Assembly: GCA_963693085.1 (NCBI GenBank)
Contig: OY856413.1
Location: 744,492,556-744,556,555, forward strand
DNA: 64,000 nt
DNA from: Alisma plantago-aquatica
Taxonomy: Eukaryota; Streptophyta; Magnoliopsida; Alismatales; Alismataceae
Direction: 5' to 3'
Shown here: piece by piece, positions 32,613 to 46,558 of the stretch
Layout of the letters: every line of letters begins with the position of its first letter
Numbering within the stretch: the stretch's first letter is position 1
The notes under the pieces: generated by a model
The model's database searches: none
The model's input: only the letters and a program-made list of their open reading frames with translations
Told to the model about the DNA's origin: nothing
Position numbers and translations under genes: made by a program

Positions 32613-35600
32613 GGATTTTAAATAAAATTGATAGTTCAAGAGATGCCTCATTAAAGAAATGTAGGTTCAGTCAAATAATGCCCAAAATAAAATAGAGAAT
32701 GTACATACCTGATCTTTCACCACGAAGGCTTTATTCAATCTATATACTTGGTCTGTGAGGTCGACTTTTCATCCTAGAAATATATTATGTATGTTAGTCA
32801 AACAAAAACTAACATGTGTATACATTCTCATTATAGATTTTCATATCGTTCTTACCCTAGGCCGAATCACCCAATGGTCTATTAGGGTTTTCAACCTATA
32901 AAATTGAACATATGATTCATAGATATCTATTTTAGTTCTAATATCCATATTTGGCCACCTAAGTCTAATTAGGGTTAAGTTACATATATTTATGGGTAAC
33001 AGTATGCATTATTCCAATTTAAGTTTGGTAACATCATTCTTTCTCTATATAATGTGAATCCATATTATCCTAGCATCATACTTAGCATGTATATGTACAT
33101 ACACATTTTATATCAGTTTCTTAATACCAATATGTACTGTCTAGATAATTTAAGTATACTTTGATATTACTACTAACCATGATTTCATTCATGCTCGTGT
33201 TTACATGGAAATATTCTCTAGTAATATTCCCTATCTCATACTATCCCATCTCATTCAAAGTAGGTAAACCTCGACATATGTATTTCTAATCTCCATATGC
33301 ATTACTAATAATCATTGAATCTATATGAACATATATGGGAATCTAGGATTTGTATGGCACATGGGAAGAATGATATAAGTTTGCTAAATTTTCTTATTAA
33401 CAATGATAAAGTTTGTAAATAATTTCCTAACAACTTATCTAACCAATCTGATTCGTTAGCATAACCAAGTTTCTCAATATAAAGTCATCTATAAACAATC
33501 TTAATGAATCATAAATTGGTTCATTGAATACATTACTTAATATAGGTGTAGAATTCTTAATATATATACTTATCTATGTGGATGTTAATATACTTATGTA
33601 TATGTTTTGAGGGTGCACGATCGAATGAACTGACCAATGCCATTAGTCTAACAGTTTCATTCATCATCTAATCGATTTTTTGAATTAGAATTGTAGAGAG
33701 AAATACTGACCTTCGGTTGACTGATCCTCAATGGAACCATAGATAGATTGGTTCCTCCCATCAAATGATGCTAGTAGAAGCAAGAATTAACTGCGTAAAA
33801 AGTTATGTAGATTGATTCTGGACATGATGTACAGTGATGAGGCAGATTAGGAGCTATCCAGAACTTTACATGTTCTTCAAATAGGTCACCACTATCCTGG
33901 AGTGGCAGCTCCCATGGTAGATGATGGGAAGAAGGAAATCTTGTGCTCGGTACTTCAACCTCCTGGAACCTTGGCGAAGGAGATGTGAGTCACCCTTGGA
34001 TTGGTCTGGAAGACTCCTGTGAACTCGAGCATCTATAGGCTTGGATGTAGTTTGTAGTGTTCTAGACGGGGTCTCACTTGATGAGGAAGGAACTGTGACG
34101 AGGCCATGGGAGTCTGAGTGAAGTGATGGTTTCAGAAACGAGTGTAGGTCAGGTTGTAGGTAAGGTCAAAGGGGCAGTGGCAATGAATAAAGGCAAGGCA
34201 TGGATGATGTTGCTGCTGGGTGTCTACCATGACCGAGGCTGTCAAGGTTTTTGGTGGCAGTGCCTTCCTGTTGACTTGGTGCACGACAGGGCATGAGGGA
34301 GGAGGCGGAGAGGGTTGGGAAGGAAGAGGAGGTGATGGATGAGGGAGAAGAAGTTGTTGGCAATCCCTATGGTGGCAGGGGGGTAATGATGGTGACGTTC
34401 CAGGTGATAGAGGTTGTAGGCTGCTATGGATGTGGGTATGAGGTGGTCTGCAGGTTGTGTTGGTTTCAGATGGTGACAGAGGAGGAAGATAGGCGGAGGA
34501 GGAGTTAAGTGGTGATGGAAGCCTTGTAGGCGTGGTGGTTGATGGAGAGCCAATATTTTTTGCGGCTAGGATCTGTTGGCGTGATCACGATGGGGAGGTA
34601 GGAGGAAGATGAAGAAGATGAAGAGGAGGAGGCAGCGACATTGCAAATCAATGAGGGTCGAGGGTCGCAACCTCCGTACATTGCATGTAGCATCTATGAT
34701 TGTAGGTGGTGTCTTCCTCTATGGTTGCAGGTTCTGAGATGGAAGAAGCAGAGGATTCAGTGATTAGGACCTGCCGAGTGATGGTGGCGACCCAAAGTTG
34801 AAGACGGTAGGGAATGCATCATCACACTTGGTCGACCAGCAGCCTCCGTCGCTCATTGTCAAGTCGGCTGGCGACGATTTATGGTGTTGAACCTCTTGCA
34901 TCTATAGATCCACGGTGGGGAAGAAGCACTGCCTCCGTTGGGGTATCAGGCCGGGGGAGAACGAAGATGGGAACTAGTATTTGTCATATGTGCTACCTGG
35001 AGTTGCCCCCACTAGCTGGCGACACTCAGGGCTTCTTGGAATCACTTGGTGCTGCTGGGCACAGGTGGAGGAAGAGCAAACAGAGGAAGGACGGGGGAGA
35101 AATAGAAGAAGAGGAAAGCAAAGAAAAGAAGGAATAGGAGTCACGGGTTGAGAAAGAGAAGAGGGAATACAGATCCACTTTCTGTGGCATCTGTTGTGAC
35201 GAGGAAGGAGTCACAAAGGACTAAGCTGCGTGACCGGGTTTTGGGGGAGAAGTAACGGATGGCAATAAATGTAATAATTGACTTGGCAATCAAACTTAGG
35301 GTATGTAGAATATGTCTCTTTCAAATTGTATTGGAGGAGTAAATAAAGTTTGATTGGCATGAAATTTTGTAGGTAGATTAAATAAGACACGGGGAATCCC
35401 ATTTTAGAGTCAGATTCTCCTTTTAAAAATGTTTAGTATTTTATCTCTTCCTTGTGTGTTAATTAATCAATTATGCATTTATTATCTTTCTTAATTTATT
35501 TATACATCATTTTATATTTTTGTTTTCATCAACTACACTTAGTAAGGTTTTATAGTGTCAAAGTAATTTCAAGACTCATAAATTGGTAAATTTTCACCTC

Positions 35601-35743
35601 AAACCCTAGTAGTGAATTTATTTAAGTATTTCATCTTAATACATTTAAATTGTTGGGGAAAAACTACTAGATAATAACACATTATAAAATAGCCTAGAAA
35701 AGAAGTGGGTCTAGGTTATGAGACTAGGTTCGAGTATGTTACA
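32613..35743 (-). repeat. Y 3' LTR, truncated
   Basis: Matches 39058-42176 throughout. It includes a GC-rich, GGA-rich segment at about 33900-35220 that gives short ORFs on both strands in both LTRs. Their reading frames are not conserved by clear domains, so I take this as LTR promoter or leader sequence, not genes. Confidence 0.9.
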
Positions 35744-36060
35744 ACACTCCACCCCTTAAAGAGGATTTTGTCCCCAAAATCCATCCACCGCTAGACCCGA
35801 GTGTTAGTTTGTTCTATAGATCCTCATCTTCCATCACTTAAGCATGCATAACCAATCTTCATTTACAAATTTCCCAATAGAACCATTCAGATTGTGACTG
35901 CTAAATTGGTGAACTACTTTTGTGTATAAGCATCAATCTCAAGAACAATGATTCCTATCATTATTACTACTAAGGAGAATTTCCTTCTCAACATTATCAT
36001 CATCATATGTGTCATCGTCCTCATCACCCACATCATCATGGTCACCATCTTCTCATCTAC

Positions 36061-36379
<319 letters not shown>

Positions 36380-38161
36380 TAACAACAACATCATCACCAT
36401 TAATATCATCGACATCATCACCTACTCCTTGTCATCATCATAAACATCATCAACATCTTATTATCTAAAAGGGTCACCTGGGAAAAGCTCAGAAATTACA
36501 CCATACTGAGTATGTTCACCCTAGCCTATACTGTATAGTCATCCTTACCATTTAATTATTAGTGGCTTGGGGTATAGAATATTAATTTGAGCTTTGAAGT
36601 GAAGTTTTACTTTTACCTACATCTGTTAAGGATAACTCAAGATAAAATCTTAAAATCTATATTAATTGTTGAGGTAATTTTTATGATGGTATGATTAGCA
36701 AGGCTTGTATGGAATTCTCAATTTGTTAGCCTCTACATATGTTTGACATTAATACTAGGAGTTGTCCATGTTTTACTTATTGTAACTATTATTAATCATG
36801 GTTCTTTATTAAGTTAGTTTGATTCCTAATGAATAAATTGTATGAAACTCCGCCCCTTAAAAGGTTTAAACTATATCTTAGTGCATAACCTAGAGGGGGA
36901 AAAGGGTGGATTCACTAGGTCTGATATATATATATATATATATATATTTGAAACTAACTATGTCAGTCTTAGGACTAGGGTATTAGGGTTGAACATGCCA
37001 AACAAGGTACTTCACTAAAGAGATTCTCTTCTACTCAACTTTCTTGTGGTGGCGACTTGGTTCCAAAAACCATCGATAAAATCTGAAAACTTTTCTTTTG
37101 TACATATAGATTAATAATGAAAATAAATTTGACGATGAAAAACTTGCGGTGAAAAATCCAAAATTGGCGCCAAAATCAACCAGAGAACCAATTCAACCAC
37201 CACATACTATTATTTATCATCACATCCTTTTGCTTAAAGGGTCTAATCCTTTAGATAACACATAGGACATTTGACTACACCTCAACTATGTTTTTACATG
37301 GAAGGGAGAAGGGTTTCCTATTATGTGTGGTCAAATTCATCAAACCTAAATGAGGTAAGACATCTGCCATTCCCGATGTCACTCTTAATCATAATTGACA
37401 CAGCCTCATCACAAGGCCTAAGGGAGTCATAAGATCATCTCACTATTATAGTAAGGTATATGTGTTCCTTCTACACTTGCCGATTTATTACCATAGTCCC
37501 ATGTATACAAAACTTAATAGCTTCCACTCACTAAACCTCATGTATGAGGCATAAAAGCTAATCAAACATGGTATCCAAACCTTAGATGAGTGGTCTTGGG
37601 ACATACCTATCTTGTGATTCTTCACATTGAAGGCAAGGTATGCCTAATAATAACTAAGCTCGTTCATAACATCACTTAGTAACAAGGGAAACATATAAAT
37701 TCCTAAGATTTACATCGGAAATTTTATATTTATAGTTCATGCGTTCTCAGCACCCCCATAGTAGGTGTATGCAAGGCGTGCTAGAGAATAACAAAGGTAA
37801 AGGGATTTAAGGTGAGAACTAGAATATGCCTATGTATGACTATTTAAGTCAATCTGCACTTCATAGCTCTTAGACTAATATCCTAGAAAATTATGAGATG
37901 TAAACCAAACACTATAAGTGTCAGTTCGATGTGACTTCATCCCACCTCCATAAAGAGGGTGTGGTGTTAAAGATTACTAATGACTAACTCACGTTCACAT
38001 AGGTGGTTCGAGTAGTGTAAGTGACCAAATTAGTCAGGGTTTGTAAACCCAAATTGGTATTGACTACTAGGAAATAGGTCTATCAATAACCTCCAAGGGT
38101 CACCTATCTAATTAAGGGTCAACCAAGGATAACTTGAAATAGTCAAGTTACCAACTGCTTA

Positions 38162-38174
38162 GGCTCTAATACCA
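38162..38174 (-). other. Y primer-binding site, tRNA-Met type
   Basis: On the minus strand TGGTATTAGAGCC follows three bases after the LTR end ACA. It differs by one base from the usual TGGTATCAGAGCC complementary to initiator tRNA-Met. Confidence 0.8.
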
Positions 38175-38177
38175 TTT

Positions 38178-41100
38178 TGTAAAGAGTGAGACCCGAAAGG
38201 GATCCACTCAAATGATATAATACACGAGAGCCATGTAATAATAAAGCAGCGGAAACAAAACTATTACAAAGTCACTTCATGATTCATTTATACAATTGTG
38301 CCTCACCATAAAAGGTGATTACAAAAACTTGAACTAAGTACAACTAAATCCAGTAACAGAGGGTAACCCAGCCATTCCAAGCTATCCTTAAGTACAATTC
38401 TCTTTATATGATCTTCGAGCAACCTTGATCTTTAATGCACCTAAACCTGGGTGGAAGGGAACATCACCCAGAACATAGGAAACAACAAAGAAGTCAGCAA
38501 AGGCTGATTATGTACATATATAAAACACTTTGGGCATTATATGGGTTAAAAGTGTTAGAAGAAAGATGTTCCCACAAGAAAAGGGGGCTATTTGCATTTA
38601 GGAATGTTCAAGAGAAAAGTAACAAAAGAAATGAGGCATATTAAATTCAGATTTGTAAGCATGATAATAAAGTGTGTCTTGCCATAACAATCATCCACAG
38701 ATTCATATTAAACAACGAATATTTGCATGCATAACAATGTAGACTAAATATACCTAAAACAGGGCCATAACACCATAGGATCATGGCCTAAAAATAAACA
38801 AGGGTGGAAACGCACACCCCGGGCGGAATACGCACGCCCTATATAAGTATGGTTGTACATAAGTACCACTATTCTAGATATTCTAGTCAAACACGTAGCA
38901 TGCATAAATAGAGTGGAAAGACTAACATTTTCGTCAATTTCACATAAAATGGCAATTATAGAAGGAGGGGTCCAAAGGCCCATTATAAATGAATATTCCA
39001 GCAATCACATGAATTTATATGAATCAAAAGCAGCAAGTATGAATGTCCAACAATTGGATTTTAAATAAAATTGATAGTTCAAGAGATGCCTCATTAAAGA
39101 AATGTAGGTTCAGTCAAATAATGCTCAAAATAAAATAGAGAATGTACATACCTGATCTTTCACCACTAAGGCTTTATTCAATCTATATACTTGGTCTGTG
39201 AGGTCGAGTTTTCATCCTAGAAATATATTATGTATGTTAGTCAAACAAAAAGTAACATGTGTATACATTCTCATTATAGATTTTCATATCATTCTTACCC
39301 TAGGCCGAATCACTCAATGGTCTATTTGGGTTTTCAACCTATAAAATTGAACATATGATTCATAGATATCTATTTTAGTTCTAATATCCATATTTGGCCA
39401 CCTAAGTCTAATTAGGGTTAAGTTACATATATTTATGGGTAACAGTATGCATTATTCCAATTCAAGTTTGGTAACATCATTCTTGCTCTATATAATGTGA
39501 ATCCATATTATCCTAGCATCATACTTAGCATGTATATGTATATACACATTTTATATCAGTTTCTTAATACCAGTATGTACTGTCTAGATAATTTAAGTAT
39601 ACTTTGATATTACTACTAACCATGATTTCATTCATGCTCATGTTTACATGGAAATCTTCTCTAGTAATATTCCCTATCTCATACTATCCCATCTCATTCA
39701 AAGTAGGTAAACCTTGACATATGTATTTCTAATCTCCATATCCATTACTAATAATCATTGAATATATATGCACATATATGGGAATCTAGGATTTGTATGG
39801 CACATGGGAAGAATGATATAAGTTTGCTAAATTTTCTTATTAACAAGGATAAAGTTTGTAAATAATTTCCTAACAACTTATCTAACCAATATGATTCGTT
39901 AGCATAACCAAGTTTCTCAATATAAATTCATCTATAAACCATCTTAATGAATCATAAATTGGTTCATTGAATACAATACTTAATATAGGTGTAGAATGCT
40001 TAATATAGATACTTATCTATGTGGATGTTAATATACTTATGTATATGTTTTGAGGGTGCAAGATCGAATGAACTGACCAATGCCATTAGTCTAACAATTT
40101 CATTCATCATCTAATCGATTTTTTGAATTAGAATTGTAGAGAGAAATACTGACCTTCGGTTGACTGATCCTCAATGGAACCATAGATAGATTGGTTCCTC
40201 CCATCAAATGATGCTAGTAGAAGCAAGAATTAACTGAGTAAAAAGTTATGTAGATCGATTCTGGACATGGTGTACAGTGACGAGGCAGATTAGGAGCTGT
40301 CCAAAACTTTACATGTTCTTCAAATAGGTCACCACTATCCTGGAGTGGTAGCTCCCGTGGTAGATGATGGGAAGAAGGAAATCTTGTGCTCAGTCCTTCA
40401 ACCTCCTGGAACCTTGGAGAAGGAGATGTGAGTCACCCTTGGATTGGTCTGGCAGACTCCTATGAACTCGAGCATCTATAGGCTTGGATGTAGTTGGTAG
40501 TGTTCTAGATGGGGTCTCACTTGACGAGGAAGGAACTGTGATGAGGCCATGGGAGTCTGAGTGAAGTGATGGTTTCAGAAATGAGTGTAGGTTAGGTTGT
40601 AGGTGAGGTCTAAGGGGCAGTGGCAATGAAGAAAGGAAAGGCATGAAGGATGTTGCTGCTGGGTGTCTACCATGGCCGAGGCTGTCAAGGTTTTTGGTGG
40701 CAGTGACTTCCTGTTGACTTGGCGCATGATAGGGCATGAGGGAGGAGGCAGAGAGGGTTGGGAAGGAAGAGGAGGTGATGGATGAGGGAGAAGAAGTTGC
40801 TGGCAATCCCTATGGTGGCAGGGGGGTGGTGATGGTGACGTTCCAGGTGATGGAGGCTGCAGGCTGCTGTGGATGCGGGTGTGAGGTGGTCTGCAGGTTG
40901 TGTTGGTTTCAGATGGTGACAGAGGAGGAAGATAGGCAGAGGAGGAGTTTAGTGGTGATGGAAGCCCTGTAGGCGTGGTGGTTGATGGAGAGCCATTGTT
41001 TGTTGCGGCTAGGATCTGTTGGCGTGATCACGATGGGGAGGTAGGAGGAAGATGAAGAGGAGGAGGCGGAAGCATTGCAAACTGATGAGGGTTGAGGGTC

Positions 41101-42176
41101 GCAAGCTTCGTACGTTACAGGTAGCATCTATGATTGCAGGTGGCGTCGTCCTCTATGGTTGCAGGTTCTAAGATGGAAGAACTAGAGGATTCAGTGATTA
41201 GGACCTATCGAGTGATGGTGGCGACCCAAAGATGAAGACGGCGGGGCATGCGTCATCACACTTGGTTGACCAGCAGCCTTCGTCGCTCATTGTCAAGTCG
41301 GCTGGCGACGATTTATGGTGTTGAGCCTCTTGAATTTGTAGATCCGTGGTGGGGAAGAAGCACTACCTCCGTTGGGGTATCAGGCCGGGGGAGAACGAAG
41401 ATGGGAACTAATATTTGTCATCTGTGCTGCCTGGAGTTGCCCCCACTGGTTGGCGATGCTCAGGGCTTCTCGGCATCACTTGGTGCTGCTGGGCGTAGGT
41501 GGAGGAAGAGAAAACGGAGGAAGGGCGGGGGAGAAATAGAAGAAGAGGAATGCAAAGAAAATGAGGAACATGAGTCGCGGGTTGAGGAAGAGAAGAGGGA
41601 ATATAGATCCACTGTCTACGGTGTCTGTTGTGAAGAGGAAGGAGTCGCGAAGGACTAAGCCGCGTGATTGGGTTTTGGGGGAGAAGTAACAGATGGCAAT
41701 AAATGTAATAATTGACTTGGCAATCAAACTTAGGATATGTAGAATATTGTCTTTTTCAAATTGTATTGGAGGAGTAAATAAAGTTTGATTGGCATGAAAT
41801 TTTTTAGGTAGATTAAATAAGACACGAGGGATCCCATTTTAGAGTCAGATTCTCCTTTTAAAAATGTTTAGTATTTTATCTCTTCCTTGTGTGTTAATTA
41901 TTCAGTTATGCATTTATTTTCTTTCTTAATTTATTTATACATCATTTTATATTTTTTTTCATCAACTACACTTAGTAAGGTTTTATAGTGTCAAAGTAAT
42001 TTCAAGACTCATAAAATGGTAAATTTTCACCTCAAACCCTAGTAGTGAATTTATTTAAGTATTTCATCTTAGTACATTTAAATTTTTTGGGGAAAACTAC
42101 TAGATAATAACACATTAGAAAATATCCTAGAAAAGAAGTGGGTCTAGGTTATGAGACTAGGTTCGAGTATGTTACA
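38178..42176 (-). repeat. Y 5' LTR, complete
   Basis: This 3999-bp LTR is used here as the reference copy. Its left 880 bp match 6619-7559 inverted, and the rest matches 32613-35743. It ends (plus strand) GAGTATGTTACA at 42176. Small ORFs at 40390-40806, 40736-40972 and 41248-41658 lie in its GC-rich part and are not supported as genes. Confidence 0.92.
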
Positions 42177-42287
42177 TGAACTGTTAAACTAAATTATATA
42201 TTCAAATGATCATATATTTACTCAATAAAATTAAGTATCCTAATATGTCATTTGGTAATTGAGTCTAGGATGAGAATAATTATATAT

Positions 42288-42358
<71 letters not shown>

Positions 42359-43453
42359 AATGTTCACACATGCTCATTTTGTTTGACTAACACACCCAAT
42401 GCTTATTAGGATGAAAACCAACTTTGAGGACCAAGTATGACTATTGAGTTAACCTTTGACCATGAAGAAAAGGTATGTATTTCTCCCTATTTAGAACTGG
42501 GCATTATATGACTAAATTACCATAATGAGGCATCTTTTGAAATACTTGCTCTTGTTCTATTTGTTGAACAAATCATATGCTCTCAGTTGGACTTATTGTC
42601 ATTCTTTTGAATAATTATTATCATGTTGAATCGGGTCAATGACCCCACCTGCTGTTGTACCTAAATTATGCCATGTATGTTTGTAAAAAGTGAATCTTGC
42701 CACTCTATTTATGCATGTTACATGATTAGATTAGTTTAACTATCATAAACACTTAAGAGTAACCGTTAGGGTGCATCTACTTCTGCCTGGGGTGCGTTTT
42801 TCCACCTCTTTTTATACAAGGGCATGTCTACTTCTACCCAAGGTGCGTCTACTTCCACCCATTTTACTTAGGCCGTTGAATCAGTAGTGTAATGGCCCTA
42901 CCTTAGCTACTTTAATCCAATATATCTGCAAGAAAATATTTGTTGTGATATTGATGATTGATTATGGCAAGAATCATTGTTTAATGCTTTACTTATATTG
43001 CCTCATTCTTTTGGAAATTCCTTCTCTTGTTAATTCTCATTGAAACTTACCTAGCTTTAATGGCTCCCTTTTGATGTGAACATCTTGCTTTACTTTTGAA
43101 ATAATTAATGCCCTAGTTAATATTCTAATGTACATACTCAACTTTGCTAATACATACCTTGTTTTCCTATTTTTTGGGGTGTTCCCTCCACCCAAATGTA
43201 GGTGCTTTACAGGGAAGAGATTCAAGATGATCATGAGCTAATTGGTGGAAATAAGGACAACTGGAGATAGCCTTGGTACCCTCTGCATATGGGTTTATGT
43301 GTATAGAAATGTAACCTTTTAATTTTATGTACCACCCTTAGGGTGAGAAAGTTATGTACATGGGAATATTTTGTAACTTTGTAAATAGTTATGTTTTCTT
43401 CTACTTAATTACTCCATGGCTTGTATTTGTACCATCAAGTGGGCCCACTATTG
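42177..43453 (+). repeat. X element 5' LTR, part 3 (end)
   Basis: It continues X after the Y insertion and aligns with 59600-60290 of the X 3' LTR. Its last part is homologous to the ends of the Y LTRs (for example the paired CTACTTCTGCC / CTACTTCCACC segments near 42780-42860). Around 43453 the LTR end and primer site expected from Y are missing, apparently by a small deletion. An AT repeat occupies 42280-42356. Confidence 0.75.
42280..42356. repeat. (TA)n microsatellite in X 5' LTR
   Basis: About 77 bp of TA repeat with one interruption. A shorter AT repeat occupies the same place in the X 3' LTR (59705-59746), so the repeat predates or seeded both copies. Confidence 0.95.
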
Positions 43454-45456
43454 GGTAACTACACTATTTGAAGTTATCCTATATTGTTCTTTAGTAGGTA
43501 GGTGACCCTTTAGAGGTTGTTGTCATACCTAAACCAAAATCATGCTTACCAATTAGGGTTTCACCCCTATCAGATTTAGTGGTAATATGTATCCTAAACA
43601 TAGTATGTGGATGACCTAGTATTGGGTACAATTTACCAATCCTACTCTCTTTATAGGTATATATTTCTATACGTGAAGATTGACTCTCCTAGGAAGTAGC
43701 CTCTACCTCCTTCCTTAGGGGAGGATAAATCATCTGCTATAAAGAGTAGATTGACTTGTAATCATATAATTGTGCGTAACCCTGATACAAGTCATTAAAC
43801 ATTTTTCTTTTGTTGCTTTCCAGCATGCCTATAATATGCACATTATGTAGACTGATCATGCATCGATACAAACTTAGAATATTGATACAAGTTTTAGAAT
43901 TAGAGGTGTTCTATGATAGCACATGATGATATGAACTAGATACTTTAAAGTTTGGCTTGTCTTTCCTGAAACATGGAGTTAACTTAACATGGTTTTTGTT
44001 GAGACTCAGTTTTGAGTAACCATAATCACCCTACCCCTATTGATGGAGGTTGAGACATCACATACATAGGAGCTGACCTTGTAGTGAATAGTTACTCTCT
44101 CCTATTATCAAGAAAGTATGTTGGACCACTATGATGTACAAGTTGACTTGAGCACTCATAGATAGGTGTAACCCTAGTTCTCGCCTTATACCCTTTTTGT
44201 TGTTTTTCTAGCGTAGCTCGCATACATTCACTTGCTATTGAGTATGCAGGATAACCAATGTTGAACCCTTGGTAAACTTTTAGAAATGTGATGATAAGTG
44301 ATAGCTGACACTAGCTTGGTTATGATTAAGAAGTTATTGCCTTCATTAGGGAGTTAACCCTACTTAAGCTCTTCCCAGATCTGCCTATCTAAGGGTTGAA
44401 CACATCTCATTGAGTGTTCTGTGATTTTTTCCTAAGTGGGATTGATGAAAGTAAGGTGAAGTGTCTTGTTGGTGTTCCTAAGAGTCCTCTTCTCTCACCA
44501 CCATCTTGAAATTAGATTACCTAGTGAATGAGGTGATAGTTGACATAAGTATATGATTCACCGAGTCTTGAGGAGACACCTTGTTGTAAATAAGCAATTG
44601 AGTGGAAAATGCTAATTCCTTCCTATAGTTTTGGATGTCCATATGACTTTTTTATGTCTATATATGAGGTAGTTAAAAAAATTATGTTGAAGAATGGTGG
44701 ATGTCGTGCTTTAGTAGGATCTAATAGAAGTTGACCATGTGTAATATGAATTTTTTTTCTCCCTATGCTATAGGTTAGGGATGTATGGATTGTGCCCTCA
44801 TCATTGTAGTAATGATTAGACTCTTTTAGCAGAATGAAGTGATGAAAGAATTATAGTAGGTTTCTAGTGTAATGGGAAGTGGTTGAATTGGTTCTCAGAT
44901 TGATTTTGGTGCCACTTTTAGATATACATCACAAGTTTTATTCTTTAGTAAAAGAAGCTTTTTGGGTTTTATCAATGTTTTCATGAATCAAGTCACCACT
45001 ATATGAAGTCTAGATTGCTAAGAAATCCCTTTATAGTAGAACCCTATGTTTGGTTAAGTCTACCCTAAAAATCTAGACCTAAGTATAGAACAACAGTAAG
45101 AAGACATTTCAAATATATATGCTCTTGTAGATCCACCTAGAATTCCTCGTAGTTGTTAGTTGGATGATATGTTAATTCTTTTAGGGTTGGGGTCTTGTAC
45201 CCTAATAGTTTCGGTTAGTAATTAACCTTTAGTATTGTCTGAACTTAATAATGAATACACCAAGTAACCTTTATAAAAAAATCTCAATGAATGTAACATA
45301 ATATAATTACTCCCTAGTTAAGATGGATACTTTAAACATTAATTAGATCACCTAAATTGAAAATAAAATGTAGCTTAGTTGATTTGGTCATATTAGTGGG
45401 ATAGGTTGTGAATAAATGGATTTTGGGGATGAAATCCTCTTTAAGGGGTGGAGTGT
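43454..45456 (+). other. X interior, non-coding
   Basis: About 2 kb lies between the X LTRs. The first part aligns with the Y interior after its primer site (GGTAACTACACTATTTGAAG), and the end has the shared polypurine tract AAGGGGTGGAGTGT at 45443-45456. No protein motif is seen. Like Y, X looks like a non-autonomous LARD-type element. Confidence 0.7.
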
Positions 45457-46558
45457 TGTAACATACCCAAATATGAGAACATATATTAATCCTCTCTTTT
45501 CTAAGCCCCCTTTTAGAATTACTTAAAAAATAGATTAGTTAAGAGTGTTTAGAGCCGAAATATATAACTTTTTAACAAATGAACTTTTATATAAAGTTAA
45601 TGATAATTAATTAATCAACCATGTTTGCCCCACACATGAGGCGTCTTAGGATGATCTACGAAGATGTCAGAAAGATGCATCTCTCATATTCCTAGAACTC
45701 ATAATAATGTAGCAGGTAGTATAGCTCATTTTTCAATCAATTCTTGCACATCTTTTACCTTTATTTCCAGTGTACCATCATGGCTTAACATGAGTGTTGA
45801 TGTATACCTATCTAAAATTTGTCCTGCAGTAGAGAGAGGGATGAATACTATCTAATCTCTATGTTGTCCAAAAAAATGGTAATTAATTGATCAATTATTC
45901 ATCAACTGAGTATTGATTGTACAAACTCAAAAATTAACTTAACCTTCAATTAGCACTCTAAAATAATTCTAAGTGTAGTGATGAAAATAAAAATAATATA
46001 TCAAATAGATAAATAAGACATTAGATACATGAATTGAGTATCAACATGCAAGTAATGAAACTTAATTGAATACATTTTCAAAAGAAAACTTGGATGTCAA
46101 AATCAAATTTCTCATGCCATAAATACTCTATCCAACTATTTTCAAGTTAATTGAATGTTAATTTCTCCTCTAATTTAATTTAAGAAGGAAACTTATAGGC
46201 AAGCTTAGGTTTTGTTGATCAATCAATTGCCCCATTATTTTCCTTTCGAAAGCAGGCCTCATATTCAACTAACTGATTAACCCATAACTTCTGACTGCGT
46301 ATTGTTTTTCCATCATCCTCATGATGAATGTCACATCTGCCCTATCAGTAACTGACAGAAGGGTTCTCCCTTCCATTCTGTCATCCATTTGTTCCTCTCC
46401 CTAATTCTTCTTCCTCCTTCTCTCCTATTTCTCCTAGTCAACACTTCCCTCACCCATAAAACCCTAACCACAATGCCTTCTCTCCTCAACGCCATGATTT
46501 ACTTACTAAAGAGAAACCATCATTGCAGATGGTAGATGCCTATGGAAGGGATGGGGGT
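45457..46558 (+). repeat. X element 3' LTR, part 1
   Basis: It starts TGTAACATACCC directly after the polypurine tract and aligns with 8255-8721 and 21563-21960. It contains a 258-bp LINE insertion (45619-45876) absent from the 5' LTR. It is cut at 46558 by element E. Confidence 0.85.
45619..45876 (+). mobile_element. 5'-truncated LINE (RNase H end)
   Basis: This block is absent from the X 5' LTR. It is flanked by an 18-bp direct repeat with two mismatches (45601-45618 and 45877-45894) and ends in a short A run. The plus strand reads HIPRTHNNVAGSIAHF followed by a Leu/Ser-rich tail and a stop near 45855, the pattern of the C-terminal RNase H region of plant L1-type LINE ORF2. The target duplication, 5' truncation and A tail all fit target-primed reverse transcription. 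Only the last 60-70 codons are present, so it is inactive. Confidence 0.82.

Noticed and set aside
33900..35220. Glu/Gly-rich or Ser/Pro-rich genes on both strands (also 40390-41660)
   Set aside because: They lie in the GC-rich part of the Y LTRs, are open on both strands, and indels between the two LTR copies change their frames and ends.
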